Positions 24,082 through 31,835 of a stretch of DNA of 40,036 nucleotides are shown one piece after another. Under the pieces are notes generated by a model, which saw only the letters and a list, made by a program, of their open reading frames with translations, did no database searches and was not told the DNA's origin. The position numbers were made by a program, and so were the translations under genes. The DNA comes from Verrucomicrobia bacterium UBA1412 (GTDB lineage: Bacteria; Verrucomicrobiota; Verrucomicrobiia; Limisphaerales; UBA1412). The DNA lies in contig DBPU01000110.1 in the NCBI GenBank assembly GCA_002305615.1, forward strand, positions 1-40,036. Reading direction: 5' to 3'. Every line of letters starts with the position of its first letter. The stretch's first letter is position 1.

Positions 24082-25080
24082 ATGTGGAATAAAGCGAAAA
24101 AACTGTGGGTTTCACTCGGTTGTCTCTCTCTTTTAACGGCTTTCTGGAGTGCGGGCTCGCTCTCTGCCGCGGAGCCCGAGCAAACCATCCCGCTGGCCGA
24201 CCCGACCATTTTCATGGATAAGGGGACCTATTACCTCTATGGGACAGGAGGTTTGCCCGGTTCCGGACGCGATGGATTCCTGGTCTATACTTCCAAAGAC
24301 CTCAAGTGCTGGGAAGGTCCGGCCGGTGCCACAGACGGCTTTGCGCTGGTCAAGGGCGACGTCTTCGGCACGAAATGGTTCTGGGCTCCGCAGATTTTCC
24401 GCTATCAGGATCGCTACTGGATAGCCTATGCCGCTGATGAATGTATCGCGCTGGCCTCGGCTGAAAGTCCCCTGGGCCCCTTCAAACAGGAAAAAATGGA
24501 GAAGTTCCCGGGCGAGCTTCTTCAGATTGACCCCTACATCTTCTTTGACGATGACGGCAAAATCTATTTCTTCCACGTCCGTCTGGACCGCGGCAACCGC
24601 ATTTACGTCGCGGAAATGGAGCCCAATCTCTCCGGGATCAAAAAAGATACCCTCCGCGAATGTATCTCCACCCGTTTGGATTCCTGGGAAAACGTCCGGA
24701 ACAACGATTACGGCGTGGCAGAGGGACCAACCGTCATCAAACGCGACGGAGTTTACTACCTCTTCTACTCGGCAAATGACTATCGCTATGCGGAATACGC
24801 CGTCGGTTACGCCACGGCGAGCTCACCCCTGGGCCCCTGGACCCGCTATGAAGGCAATCCGATTCTGAGCCGCAAAAACGTGGGACATAACGGAACCGGC
24901 CACGGCGACGTTCTCACCGACCCGGAGGGCAAGCTCCTCTATGTCTTCCATACTCATAAGTCGGACAAAGAAGTGCATCCCCGTAAAAGTGCGGTGATTG
25001 ATCTGGTCGCGAAGAAAAAAGAGGGTAAAACGGTCTTCAGCGTGGAGGATAAGAGCTTCCGCTTCCTTCTGAAGAAGTAG
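24082..25080 (+). CDS. Secreted glycoside hydrolase family 43 enzyme
   Basis: Inverting five-bladed beta-propeller glycosidase, typically an arabinofuranosidase or xylosidase. I chose the ATG at 24082, with AAGG 5 nt upstream and a signal peptide ending in LSAAEP; an upstream open frame is not needed. The GH43 triad is visible: general base D40 in PLADPTIF, the pKa-modulating D150 in QIDPYIFFDDDG, and general acid E214 in GVAEGPTV. WAPQIFRYQDRYWIAYAA and HNGTGHGDV are also typical. Mature length of about 300 residues means a single catalytic domain with no carbohydrate-binding module. It ends 21 bp from the convergent rpoN stop. Confidence 0.9.
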   Translation: MWNKAKKLWVSLGCLSLLTAFWSAGSLSAAEPEQTIPLADPTIFMDKGTYYLYGTGGLPGSGRDGFLVYTSKDLKCWEGPAGATDGFALVKGDVFGTKWFWAPQIFRYQDRYWIAYAADECIALASAESPLGPFKQEKMEKFPGELLQIDPYIFFDDDGKIYFFHVRLDRGNRIYVAEMEPNLSGIKKDTLRECISTRLDSWENVRNNDYGVAEGPTVIKRDGVYYLFYSANDYRYAEYAVGYATASSPLGPWTRYEGNPILSRKNVGHNGTGHGDVLTDPEGKLLYVFHTHKSDKEVHPRKSAVIDLVAKKKEGKTVFSVEDKSFRFLLKK

Positions 25081-25101
25081 GACTCCTCTTAACGCGCTTT
25101 T

Positions 25102-26571
25102 TTAGAAGCTTTTGCGCTGGGAAGAAGGCAAAATCCCGAGCTCTGAGCGGTATTTGGCCAGTGTGCGGCGGGCCACATGGATGCCTTTTTTCTCAAAGTT
25201 CTCAACCAGTTGCTGATCCGAGAGCGGGTTTGATTTATCTTCCCCGGCGATCATTTCAGACAGAGCGGTTTTGACCTTGATATTCGATACGCCTTCGGGG
25301 GTATCGCTTTTGAGCTTGCTGCTGAAGAAGTAGCGCATCTCGAAGACTCCCTGAGGCGTCTGCATGTATTTACCCGAAACGGCCCGGCCAACGGTCGTCT
25401 CATGCAGTCCGGTCACCTCAGCCACTTTGGACATCGTCAGCGGTATTAAGCCCCTGGGGCCGACACTCATAAATTCGGATTGGAAAGAGACAATCGCTTC
25501 GGCGATCTTGCGGATCGTCCGCTGCCGCTGTGCCAGAGAGGTGATGAAGAAACGCCCTGAGCGGATTTTCTCCTGGATGTAGCTGCGGGTCTCCTTGGAA
25601 TCGCTCGAGCCGATCATCTCCTTATACATGGGGTTGATCTTGAGCCGCGGCAGGAGATCATCATTCATGATGACTTTGTACTCGCCCTCATCATCCTTTT
25701 TTACAAAAACTTCCGGGACCACATAGAGGTTCGAAACCGAATAGAAGGGTCTGCCCGGCTTGGGCTCCAATTGGGCAATCCGCCGGGCCGCCTCGTTCAC
25801 CTCTTCGAGCGTGACCTTGTTCTTGCGGGCGATCTCGGGATATTTCTTCCCGGCAAGCGCTTCCAGGTGCCCGTGGACAATGTTCCACTCCAGAGAATCC
25901 TTCATGCCGGCGCGCGCAAGCTGGATGAGCAGGCACTGGCGCAAATCGCGTGCGCCCACTCCGACCGGCTCCAGGTTTTCATGCATGAGCTCCAGGCCGC
26001 GCTTGATCTCTTCCGGGGAAAGATTGGTGGAAATCACCAGCTCGGCAGGCTTGGCCCGCAAATACCCCTGCTCGTCGATGAAACCGACCAGAAGAACCAG
26101 GACTTCCCGCTCTCTGTCGGTAGTATCCAGGAGCTCGACCTGCTCCAGGAGATACTCCTGCAAAGATTGCTCGGTCGGAATGGAGTTGAAAAAAAACTGC
26201 CGTTTCTCTTCATCGACCGTGTTAGTGGATTGAGTCCGCTGGTCGCCCTGGAGGAAATACTCCTTCCAGCCTTCACCCTCCTCGGCAGGGCGATCTCCAT
26301 AGGAATCGGAAGCGCCGGAGGCTTCCGGGGCGGAATCGAAATCGCGTTCTCCGGAAGAATCTGAAGGCAGGTCGGTTGCTGGGGAAGTCACACCCGCGGT
26401 ACGATGGGTCTCCGGAGGAGGGCCCTCGTCCATTTCCAGAACCGGATTGCGCTCCAACTCCTCATTGACCTTGCTCTTGAGCTCCAGAACGGGGGTCGCC
26501 AATAAAACCAATGACTCCTGCAGCTGAGGCGCGATTACCTGCGCCAGAGCCGTCTTCATTGTCAGTTTCAT
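25102..26571 (-). CDS. rpoN: RNA polymerase sigma-54 factor
   Basis: Directs RNA polymerase to -24/-12 promoters and needs an AAA+ activator such as the NtrC-type regulator at 10.7-12.1 kb. Region I begins MKTALAQVIAPQLQESLVLLATPVLEL. An acidic variable region II follows, then the core-binding domain (EYLLEQVELLDTTDRE...), the helix-turn-helix TMSKVAEVTGLHETTVGRAVSGKY and the RpoN box ARRTLAKYRSELGI near the C-terminus. I chose the ATG at 26571 (MKLTMK), with GGGG 6 nt upstream; in-frame ATGs at 26583 and 26634 would add a non-conserved extension. Length of about 489 residues is normal. Confidence 0.95.
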   Translation of the reverse strand: MKLTMKTALAQVIAPQLQESLVLLATPVLELKSKVNEELERNPVLEMDEGPPPETHRTAGVTSPATDLPSDSSGERDFDSAPEASGASDSYGDRPAEEGEGWKEYFLQGDQRTQSTNTVDEEKRQFFFNSIPTEQSLQEYLLEQVELLDTTDREREVLVLLVGFIDEQGYLRAKPAELVISTNLSPEEIKRGLELMHENLEPVGVGARDLRQCLLIQLARAGMKDSLEWNIVHGHLEALAGKKYPEIARKNKVTLEEVNEAARRIAQLEPKPGRPFYSVSNLYVVPEVFVKKDDEGEYKVIMNDDLLPRLKINPMYKEMIGSSDSKETRSYIQEKIRSGRFFITSLAQRQRTIRKIAEAIVSFQSEFMSVGPRGLIPLTMSKVAEVTGLHETTVGRAVSGKYMQTPQGVFEMRYFFSSKLKSDTPEGVSNIKVKTALSEMIAGEDKSNPLSDQQLVENFEKKGIHVARRTLAKYRSELGILPSSQRKSF

Positions 26572-26693
26572 TTCACGCCCCATACAATTATCAATCCCTG
26601 AGGTGAATATGGCATATTTTCTGCTAGCCCGCAACTTCAGAGGTTAATTTTTAGTGGATACTCGGGTTTTTTGGGCCCTTTGGAAGAGAAATC

Positions 26694-26722
26694 TTGACTT
26701 AGGGGCGCAATGAATTTTTACT
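26694..26722 (+). promoter_or_regulatory. Promoter of the first Gfo/Idh/MocA oxidoreductase gene
   Basis: TTGACT (26694-26699), a 17-bp spacer, TTTACT (26717-26722), followed by GAGCGG. The promoter of the paralogous gene at 32391-32419 has the same -35 box, the same spacing and the same GAGCGG after the -10 box, which supports both. Confidence 0.6.
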
Positions 26723-26800
26723 GAGCGGAGACTCTGGTTGTGGCACACAGCTCCGAAAGAGCCTTGGAAATAAATATTACAGGTTTTTTACAGAACCAAT

Positions 26801-28171
26801 ATGAAACAGACATACACATACGGAATGGGCCGCCGCAGCTTCCTCAAAACGGCTGCGCTGGCAACTCTGGGCACCTTCTCCGCCCCCTATATCATGCGGG
26901 CAGACGGACCCTCCAAGCTGAAGATCGCCATCATCGGCGCCGGCGGTAAGGGCAAAAGCGATGCCGACAACATGAAGGGTGAAGATATCGTCGCTATTTG
27001 CGACGCTGATGACAGAAGGTGTGCAGCCCTTCGCAAAGAGCTGCCCGATGTCCCCTATTATCGCGATTACCGGGTTCTGCTCGAGAAGGTAAAAGACCTG
27101 GATGCAGTGGTAGTTTCCACACCCGATCATCATCATGCCCTGGCCTCCATGCTGGCCATTGAGAGAGGTCTCCATGCCTATGTGCAGAAGCCGCTGGTAC
27201 ACTCTGTTTTTGAAGCGCGTCAACTCCGTGCGGCCGCCGCCCGCAAGAAAGTCGCCACCCAGATGGGCAATCAGGGCTCAGCCGAGAACGGTCTGCGCCG
27301 CGCTGTCGAGTGCGTCCAGGCCGGGATTATCGGCCCCGTCCGCCAGGTCCATGTCTGGTCCAACCGCCCGGTGTGGCCCCAGGGAATCAAAGATGCGCTG
27401 CCGAAGGCTGAAATTCCCGCCGGTTTGAATTGGGATCTCTGGCTGGGACCGGCCCCCGAACGTGAATACGGCGAAGGTTATCTGCCGTTCAACTGGCGCG
27501 GCTGGTACGATTTCGGTACCGGCGCACTGGGCGACATGGCCTGCCATACTGCTAACATGCCTTTCCGCGCCCTGAAGCTTGGTTACCCCACCAGCGTCAT
27601 CGCCGAAGCGGTAGAAGGCGCTAACAGCCAGACCTATCCGAATAAATCCCGGATCAAATTTGAATTCCCCGAGCGCGAAGGCCTGCCTCCGGTCACCTTC
27701 TACTGGTATGACGGAAGCTGGAAACCGACCCCCGAGATCACAGCCGATATCAGCGAGCTGCTCGAGAAGGTTCCCGGTTCAGGTTGCCTCTTAATCGGCG
27801 ACAAGGGTCAGCTCTTCTCCCCGGATGATTACGGCGCAAAGTTCTACCTCAAGCTCAAAGACGACGCTGAGTTCAAAGCCAGCAATAACCATGACGCGGC
27901 CAAGACCGAAGTCATCCCAGTGAGCATCCCGCGCTCCGTCGGCCATTACAAAGAGTGGCTCGAAGCCTGTAAGGGCGGCGCCCCGGCGTATTCGAATTTC
28001 GACATCGCGGCCTACCTGACCGAGATTATCCTCCTGGGCTGCCTGGCCATCCGTCTGGGTGAAGGCAAACTCATGGAGTGGGACGGCCCGAACATGAAGT
28101 CGCCCAACTGCCCGGAGGTCTCCGCATTCGTCAAGCGCGAATACCGCAAGGGCTGGAACTGGAGTGCATAG
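26801..28171 (+). CDS. Twin-arginine-exported Gfo/Idh/MocA family oxidoreductase (copy 1)
   Basis: NAD(P)-dependent sugar or cyclitol oxidoreductase probably exported folded through Tat. The signal is GMGRRSFLKTAALATLG near the N-terminus. The Rossmann domain starts IAIIGAGGKG; the second family motif is AYVQKPLVHS (QKP replaces the usual EKP, as in the exported subfamily). The substrate domain includes HVWSNRPVWPQGI and LGDMACHTANMPFRALKL. At 456 residues it is full length. Roughly four in five residues match the copy at 32521-33885. A terminator follows 45 bp after the stop. Specific substrate unknown; polysaccharide-derived sugars fit the neighbouring glycosidases. Confidence 0.9.
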   Translation: MKQTYTYGMGRRSFLKTAALATLGTFSAPYIMRADGPSKLKIAIIGAGGKGKSDADNMKGEDIVAICDADDRRCAALRKELPDVPYYRDYRVLLEKVKDLDAVVVSTPDHHHALASMLAIERGLHAYVQKPLVHSVFEARQLRAAAARKKVATQMGNQGSAENGLRRAVECVQAGIIGPVRQVHVWSNRPVWPQGIKDALPKAEIPAGLNWDLWLGPAPEREYGEGYLPFNWRGWYDFGTGALGDMACHTANMPFRALKLGYPTSVIAEAVEGANSQTYPNKSRIKFEFPEREGLPPVTFYWYDGSWKPTPEITADISELLEKVPGSGCLLIGDKGQLFSPDDYGAKFYLKLKDDAEFKASNNHDAAKTEVIPVSIPRSVGHYKEWLEACKGGAPAYSNFDIAAYLTEIILLGCLAIRLGEGKLMEWDGPNMKSPNCPEVSAFVKREYRKGWNWSA

Positions 28172-28215
28172 ATTTCGTTCTGTCTTCATTATAGATTGAG
28201 AGAACGTGTTACCAA

Positions 28216-28249
28216 GGGGCTCCCTGAGTTGGGAGCCCTCTTTCTTTTG
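28216..28249 (+). terminator. Rho-independent terminator after oxidoreductase copy 1
   Basis: GGGGCTCCC (28216-28224), loop TGAGTT, GGGAGCCCT (28231-28239), then a T-rich tract CTTTCTTTT. Confidence 0.8.
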
Positions 28250-28315
28250 TAGAAAGGAACGTCATGGGACTTGGACAATAGAGGAGATAGCACCCCCCAA
28301 CCTCAACGGAATTCC

Positions 28316-28357
28316 CTCGATTTACTGAATGTCGCGGAAGGGAAAAAGGTCCTTTAG
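28316..28357 (+). pseudogene. 3' end remnant of a second Fic gene
   Basis: Read in the frame ending at TAG 28355-28357, this stretch encodes LDLLNVAEGKKVL, nearly identical to the last 13 residues of the intact Fic protein (DLLNVAEGKKVL, ending at 30386). No upstream Fic sequence precedes it; the remaining 466-bp gap between oxidoreductase 1 and the HEPN gene holds the terminator, this remnant, the palindrome and core A. It marks the left limit of the 2,029-bp duplication. Confidence 0.7.
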
Positions 28358-28391
28358 TGAGTTTGTGTATCGTGTAATTACCACAAAAGGT

Positions 28392-28427
28392 TTTGTGTAT
28401 CGTAAAAGCCGTTTTACGATACACAAA
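28392..28427. promoter_or_regulatory. 16-bp perfect palindrome with an extra direct half-site (copy A)
   Basis: Arms TTTGTGTATCGTAAAA (28392-28407) and its exact complement (28412-28427) around the loop GCCG. A further direct TTTGTGTATCGT lies at 28362-28373. It is about 210 bp upstream of the HEPN-Fic operon. No T-run follows, so an operator is more likely than a terminator. The winged-helix tail of the Fic protein is a candidate binder (inference). Confidence 0.6.
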
Positions 28428-28496
28428 CTGCGTCGGGCACGGTAATCAGCTCCAAGCCGCCGGAGCGGCAAGCCAGACCTTTTTGGCCTATCTCTT

Positions 28497-28601
28497 AGAG
28501 CCGGAAGGAGATAAAATCCTCCAGCTTTTGATTTGGGAGGCCTCCCCTCTTTTGGCCGAAAAAGTTTTATTCCGGCTTGGAGGGCTCTTGACTAGCCCCT
28601 T
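28497..28601 (+). repeat. 105-bp hairpin-rich core repeat, copy A
   Basis: Same length and no indels relative to copies B (30526-30630) and C (32300-32404). It contains the palindrome GGGAGGCCTCCC at its centre, flanked by imperfect arms (GCCGGAA ... TTCCGGC), so it can form one long interrupted hairpin. Its right end is the -35 box TTGACT and the following AGCCCCTT. Confidence 0.85.
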
Positions 28602-28616
28602 CTAAAACTCTATCTT
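28588..28616 (+). promoter_or_regulatory. Promoter of the HEPN-Fic operon, supplied by core A
   Basis: TTGACT (28588-28593) from the core repeat, 17 bp, then TATCTT (28611-28616) just beyond the core. It has the same position and spacing as the promoters next to cores B and C. Confidence 0.6.
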
Positions 28617-28637
28617 GTTTCTAGAAAGAGGTGTAGT

Positions 28638-29273
28638 GTGTCTCTACGAGAAAATAAGGACGAATTCATTACGATTTTTGAAAATATTTCAAACAAAGAA
28701 ACCTTAAGGAAAGGTATTTTATTTTTATCAATTTTTGTTTTGATTTTCGAATCTTTGAAAGATTTCATTATTGATCGTCCTCTCGAACTATATTGTATTT
28801 ACTCCTGCAGAATAAAAGAAGGTAAAATAGTATATGAGGAAAATGATGATTACAAACAGAATGTGAAGACTCTAGATAAAAACCCTTTTTCTGCATCTAT
28901 AAAGTGGTTTCAGAGTAGAGGTGATTTGACTGAGAAAGATGTTGAAATCATTTCAAAGGCGAAAAATCGCCGAAACGTGTTTGTCCACGAACCGCTCAAT
29001 ATCTTGGTTCAAGGCGTTTCGCAAGATGACGTTATGTTACTTTCAAACATGGCAGACATTTATAAAAAGCTGGATTCAATGTGGATCTATAATGTAGAAG
29101 ATGCCGCTGGGAATTGTTCCGATCCCGAAAGTATAAAACCGAAAGATTGCTACAGTTTACCATCTGCCCTGTTGCAAATCGTCAAAAATATTGCTATTGA
29201 TAATGAAGAGGAATGTTCCAGGTGGATGGATCAAATAAAAGCGGTGTTAGAAAAAATTATAATTGGGAAATAA
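28638..29273 (+). CDS. Candidate HEPN-domain ribonuclease, partner of the Fic protein
   Basis: A 211-residue, mostly helical protein with KNRRNVFVHEPL at residues 109-120. This contains the RNxxxH motif (R112, N113, H117) that is the catalytic signature of HEPN nucleases. An N-terminal hydrophobic helix (about 26-44) is probably part of the fold, although a membrane helix is possible. The start is GTG at 28638 with GAGG 6 nt upstream. The stop lies 3 bp before the GTG of the Fic gene, so the pair is translationally coupled. Codon use is visibly AT-rich compared with the surrounding genes, a sign of transfer. HEPN proteins commonly act as toxins or anti-phage effectors. The HEPN call rests on this motif and the context only; there is no Tyr two residues after the His as in HEPN toxins silenced by MNT partners. 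Confidence 0.6.
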   Translation: MSLRENKDEFITIFENISNKETLRKGILFLSIFVLIFESLKDFIIDRPLELYCIYSCRIKEGKIVYEENDDYKQNVKTLDKNPFSASIKWFQSRGDLTEKDVEIISKAKNRRNVFVHEPLNILVQGVSQDDVMLLSNMADIYKKLDSMWIYNVEDAAGNCSDPESIKPKDCYSLPSALLQIVKNIAIDNEEECSRWMDQIKAVLEKIIIGK

Positions 29274-29276
29274 AGC

Positions 29277-30386
29277 GTGAAACCTTATGAGCCTACATCT
29301 CTACCTTTACCTACTGAGACTTTAGACCTTCGTCGTCTGATTACTCCGGCAGGTGCTGCCAATGCAGAGCTTGGCAGGTATGACGGTTTATTGCAGGGAA
29401 TTGTTAATCCGGCGATTATGCTCTCACCATTAACTGTTGAGGAAGCGGTTTTATCCTCCCGATTGGAGGGTACCCAGGCGACGGTTGACGATGTTTACGA
29501 ACATGAAGCGGGCATCGAGAAAGACGCAGAGAAGAAACACGACGTCCAGGAAGTTATCAACTATAGAACGGCCTTGCGGCTTGCTCAGGAACATCTGCAA
29601 GAGTATCCGATTACGCTTTCATTTGTGCTGGGACTTCACAAGCTCCTTTTAAGCAGCGTTCGTGGAAAAGATAAAAGCCCAGGAAGTTTCAGAGAAGTTC
29701 AAAATTGGATTGGTTTTCAGGGGACTCCCATCGAAGATGCTTTTTTTATCCCTCCGTCTCCATTGAGATTGCAGGATCACATGGAAAATTGGCTCAATTA
29801 TTTAGAGACGGAAGATATTGATGTTCTGTTGCAAGCCGCAGTAATGCACGCTCAATTTGAAATGCTCCATCCGTTTAAAGATGGCAATGGACGAATTGGG
29901 CGTCTTTTAATCCCATTGTTCCTGTATCAAAAGAAAAGACTGTCGCAACCAATGTTCTATCTCAGTGCCTATCTTGAACGGCACCGCGATGAATACTATG
30001 GTCATTTGGGTGCAATTTCCCAAAAGGGTGATTGGAATGGGTGGATCCTTTTTTTCCTGCAGGCTATTACAGAGCAGGCGAAAAGCAATATTGAAAAAGT
30101 CAATCACATCCGCGAGCTCTATGAGCAGATGAAGCAGAAAATTCAAGAAATCACGCACTCTCAATATTCTGTTCATGTTTTGGATCAGATTTTTAACCGC
30201 CCGATGTTTAAGACAACAGACTTTGTGAAGGAAATCGGAATACAAAAAGCCACAGCAATGTCCATTCTCAGACAACTAAAGAAAGGGGGGATTCTTAATG
30301 AATTCCGCCCTGGCTGTGGCCGCAGGCCGGCAATTCTTGCTTTCCCCGATTTGTTGAATGTCGCTGAGGGGAAAAAGGTCCTTTAG
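29277..30386 (+). CDS. Class II Fic AMP-transferase with C-terminal winged helix
   Basis: Fic-domain enzyme that transfers AMP (or another nucleotide) from a nucleotide triphosphate to a protein hydroxyl. The active site HPFKDGNGRIGR at 198-209 is fully canonical (H198, N204, R206, R209). The inhibitory helix motif S60-x-x-x-E64-G65 in the N-terminal part places it in class II, the self-inhibited type. A winged helix-turn-helix (about 300-355, FKTTDFVKEIGIQKATAMSILRQLKKGG) forms the C-terminus and suggests DNA binding. The start is GTG at 29277, 3 bp after the HEPN stop. The last codons are inside repeat copy B, and a truncated copy of this 3' end lies at 28316-28357. Target is unknown; the adjacent HEPN protein is the obvious candidate. 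Confidence 0.9.
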   Translation: MKPYEPTSLPLPTETLDLRRLITPAGAANAELGRYDGLLQGIVNPAIMLSPLTVEEAVLSSRLEGTQATVDDVYEHEAGIEKDAEKKHDVQEVINYRTALRLAQEHLQEYPITLSFVLGLHKLLLSSVRGKDKSPGSFREVQNWIGFQGTPIEDAFFIPPSPLRLQDHMENWLNYLETEDIDVLLQAAVMHAQFEMLHPFKDGNGRIGRLLIPLFLYQKKRLSQPMFYLSAYLERHRDEYYGHLGAISQKGDWNGWILFFLQAITEQAKSNIEKVNHIRELYEQMKQKIQEITHSQYSVHVLDQIFNRPMFKTTDFVKEIGIQKATAMSILRQLKKGGILNEFRPGCGRRPAILAFPDLLNVAEGKKVL

Positions 30387-30420
30387 TGAGTTTGTGTATC
30401 GTGTAATTACCACAAAAGGT

Positions 30421-30456
30421 TTTGTGTATCGTAAAAGCCGTTTTACGATACACAAA
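30421..30456. promoter_or_regulatory. 16-bp perfect palindrome with an extra direct half-site (copy B)
   Basis: Identical to copy A: arms 30421-30436 and 30441-30456 with loop GCCG, preceded by a direct TTTGTGTATCGT near 30391-30402. It begins 35 bp after the Fic stop codon. Confidence 0.6.
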
Positions 30457-30525
30457 CGGCGCCGGGCATGGTAATTAGCTCCAAGCCGCCGGAGCGGCAA
30501 GCCAGACCTTTTTGGCCTATCTCTT

Positions 30526-30630
30526 AGAGCCGGAGGAAGATGAAACCCTCCAGCTTTTGATTTGGGAGGCCTCCCCTCTTTTGGCCGAAAAAGTTATATT
30601 CCGGCTTGGAGCGCGCTTGACTAGCCCCTT
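30526..30630 (+). repeat. 105-bp hairpin-rich core repeat, copy B
   Basis: The only copy that is continuous with shared sequence on both sides: its left flank matches copy A (offset 2,029) and its right flank matches copy C (offset 1,774, through to about 30790). It differs from A and C in GAGGAAGATGAAACC where both others read GAAGGAGATAAAATC. The 360-bp gap from the Fic stop to 30746 is made up entirely of the palindrome, this core and the copied oxidoreductase leader. Confidence 0.85.
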
Positions 30631-30645
30631 CCAAAAATATATATT
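30617..30645 (+). promoter_or_regulatory. Promoter of the chimeric gene, copied from oxidoreductase copy 2
   Basis: TTGACT (30617-30622), 17 bp, TATATT (30640-30645), followed by GAGCGG. Base-for-base the same as 32391-32419. Confidence 0.65.
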
Positions 30646-30746
30646 GAGCGGTGATGCGGGTGATAAAAAGACGTGTAAGCAGGACTCCCAGAGTGGGAGG
30701 TGAGTTTGAGCTTTTTAGGACCCACGGTCATTTTGGGTATTAAATT

Positions 30747-31835
30747 ATGAAAGAAGTCATCAAATATGGTATGGGCCGCCGCAGCTTCCTTCCGCTGCTG
30801 ATCTTTTTTTTATTTTCCCTATTGTCTGCTTTTTCTTATGCCGAAGAGAGGTCTACTTTCTCTGACAATTCTATAACAAGCGAGGAGTCTATGCCTGTGG
30901 CAACAGAAGCGAACTCGAAACCCTTTTCTTTGGAAGTAAGCGGCTATGTTCTTGGGCATGTTTACAGAGACTCCTGTCTTTATCGAACCTCAACAAACTG
31001 GTTTTCTGTAGAGATTTATGGAGAAGATGCAAAAATAAAAGTAGGAAGAGAAAAGCTCGATTACGAATACGGCACCATTGGAATGGACTCTTATGGAATT
31101 GTTTATTTCACAAATCAATTAATATCTCAAGCTGTATTGACCATAAACGGACAAAATCAGACAGTGGCTTTAGAAGAGCCTGTAAAGCCAGAAAATGAGG
31201 CTCAGATATCCATTAATCAAGGAAGGGTTCCAGAGTATAGCACCAGTGTAACACCGTCCGTTTGGCTAGCCTATTGTTTTAACTTGGATAAACAGGATTG
31301 TCAGACAAATCACCTGCAAATGGCCCCTATTTTTTCATTGTGTCAAGGAGGATACGAATACCGGGAAGCTGGGGGAACATCTGATATCTTCTACTCGTTA
31401 GCGGGTGATTCCAAGCTATTTTTAGATTCATTGACCGAAATAGTGAACCCCTCTAAGCTAAAAAAAAGGGGGATCGATTTTCCTTTGAATAATGTTTTTA
31501 CAAATACATGTTTCAAAACAGAAAAATGGGTTTCTGTTAATAATATAAATATTCCACAATTGTTTTTTACAACAACATGTATAAATGGAAAATTTGAAAA
31601 TAGAGTTGTATTTGAAGGAGTTGCTACAAATTTTTCAATGGGTACTCGTAAATTTAACAACCTCCAAATTCCAGACGTTACTATTGTAAGAGAAAAACGG
31701 CCATCTCATATTTCTCCGTTAACCAGTTTTACTTATACTACAAGAGATGGGAGTATATGGGACAAAAAACAAGTGGAAACAAATAGTCTCTTCAATCAGT
31801 TGATTATTGAAAAAACAAAAACACATCGGGATTAA
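30747..31835 (+). CDS. Chimeric exported protein: oxidoreductase Tat-signal start fused to a secreted protein
   Basis: Unrecognised 362-residue protein with a hybrid start. Codons 1-15 (MKEVIKYGMGRRSFL) and 220 bp upstream are copied from the oxidoreductase gene at 32521, with one silent change. From residue 16 the sequence departs into PLLIFFLFSLLSAFSYA, a strong Sec-type hydrophobic core with a likely cleavage after A32, so a twin-arginine n-region is joined to a Sec-like h-region. The mature part is rich in beta-prone and Asn/Thr segments with paired cysteines and is AT-rich. In the -1 frame, just past an A6 run at 31810-31815, a transmembrane anchor with a basic end is encoded up to TAA 31913-31915. 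The protein as annotated therefore lacks that anchor. Similar architecture (exported, C-terminal anchor) is seen at 38567-39673. Function unknown. Confidence 0.7.
   Translation: MKEVIKYGMGRRSFLPLLIFFLFSLLSAFSYAEERSTFSDNSITSEESMPVATEANSKPFSLEVSGYVLGHVYRDSCLYRTSTNWFSVEIYGEDAKIKVGREKLDYEYGTIGMDSYGIVYFTNQLISQAVLTINGQNQTVALEEPVKPENEAQISINQGRVPEYSTSVTPSVWLAYCFNLDKQDCQTNHLQMAPIFSLCQGGYEYREAGGTSDIFYSLAGDSKLFLDSLTEIVNPSKLKKRGIDFPLNNVFTNTCFKTEKWVSVNNINIPQLFFTTTCINGKFENRVVFEGVATNFSMGTRKFNNLQIPDVTIVREKRPSHISPLTSFTYTTRDGSIWDKKQVETNSLFNQLIIEKTKTHRD

Larger units (their letters stand above)
28319..28601 (+). repeat. Long direct repeat A (copy of 30348-30630)
   Basis: About 283 bp matching 30348-30630 at a constant offset of 2,029 bp without indels and with about 15 substitutions by eye. 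It spans the Fic 3' end, the TTTGTGTATCGT palindrome and the 105-bp core. The block 28341-28427, which contains the palindrome, is identical between copies. Confidence 0.9.

Noticed and set aside
23946..24215. N-terminal 90-codon extension of the large glycosidase-like protein
   Set aside because: It runs through the divergent promoter region and into the GH43 signal-peptide codons; a proper signal peptide begins at 23945.
28392..28427. Palindrome as a rho-independent terminator
   Set aside because: No T-run follows on either strand, and it is A/T-rich with an extra direct half-site; an operator fits better.
28393..28605. Small plus-strand frame through repeat A (and its counterparts in cores B and C) encoding a Leu-rich peptide
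   Set aside because: Open in all three cores, but differences between copies A and B include several amino-acid changes, the start is inside the palindrome, and the DNA is better explained as a hairpin and promoter element.
31809..31822. Canonical -1 ribosomal slippery heptamer in the chimeric gene
   Set aside because: The A-runs are present, but the in-frame codons are AAA ACA, not the A-AAA-AAC phase of a classical heptamer, and no clear downstream stem was found. Slippage or mutation at the A-run remains possible.
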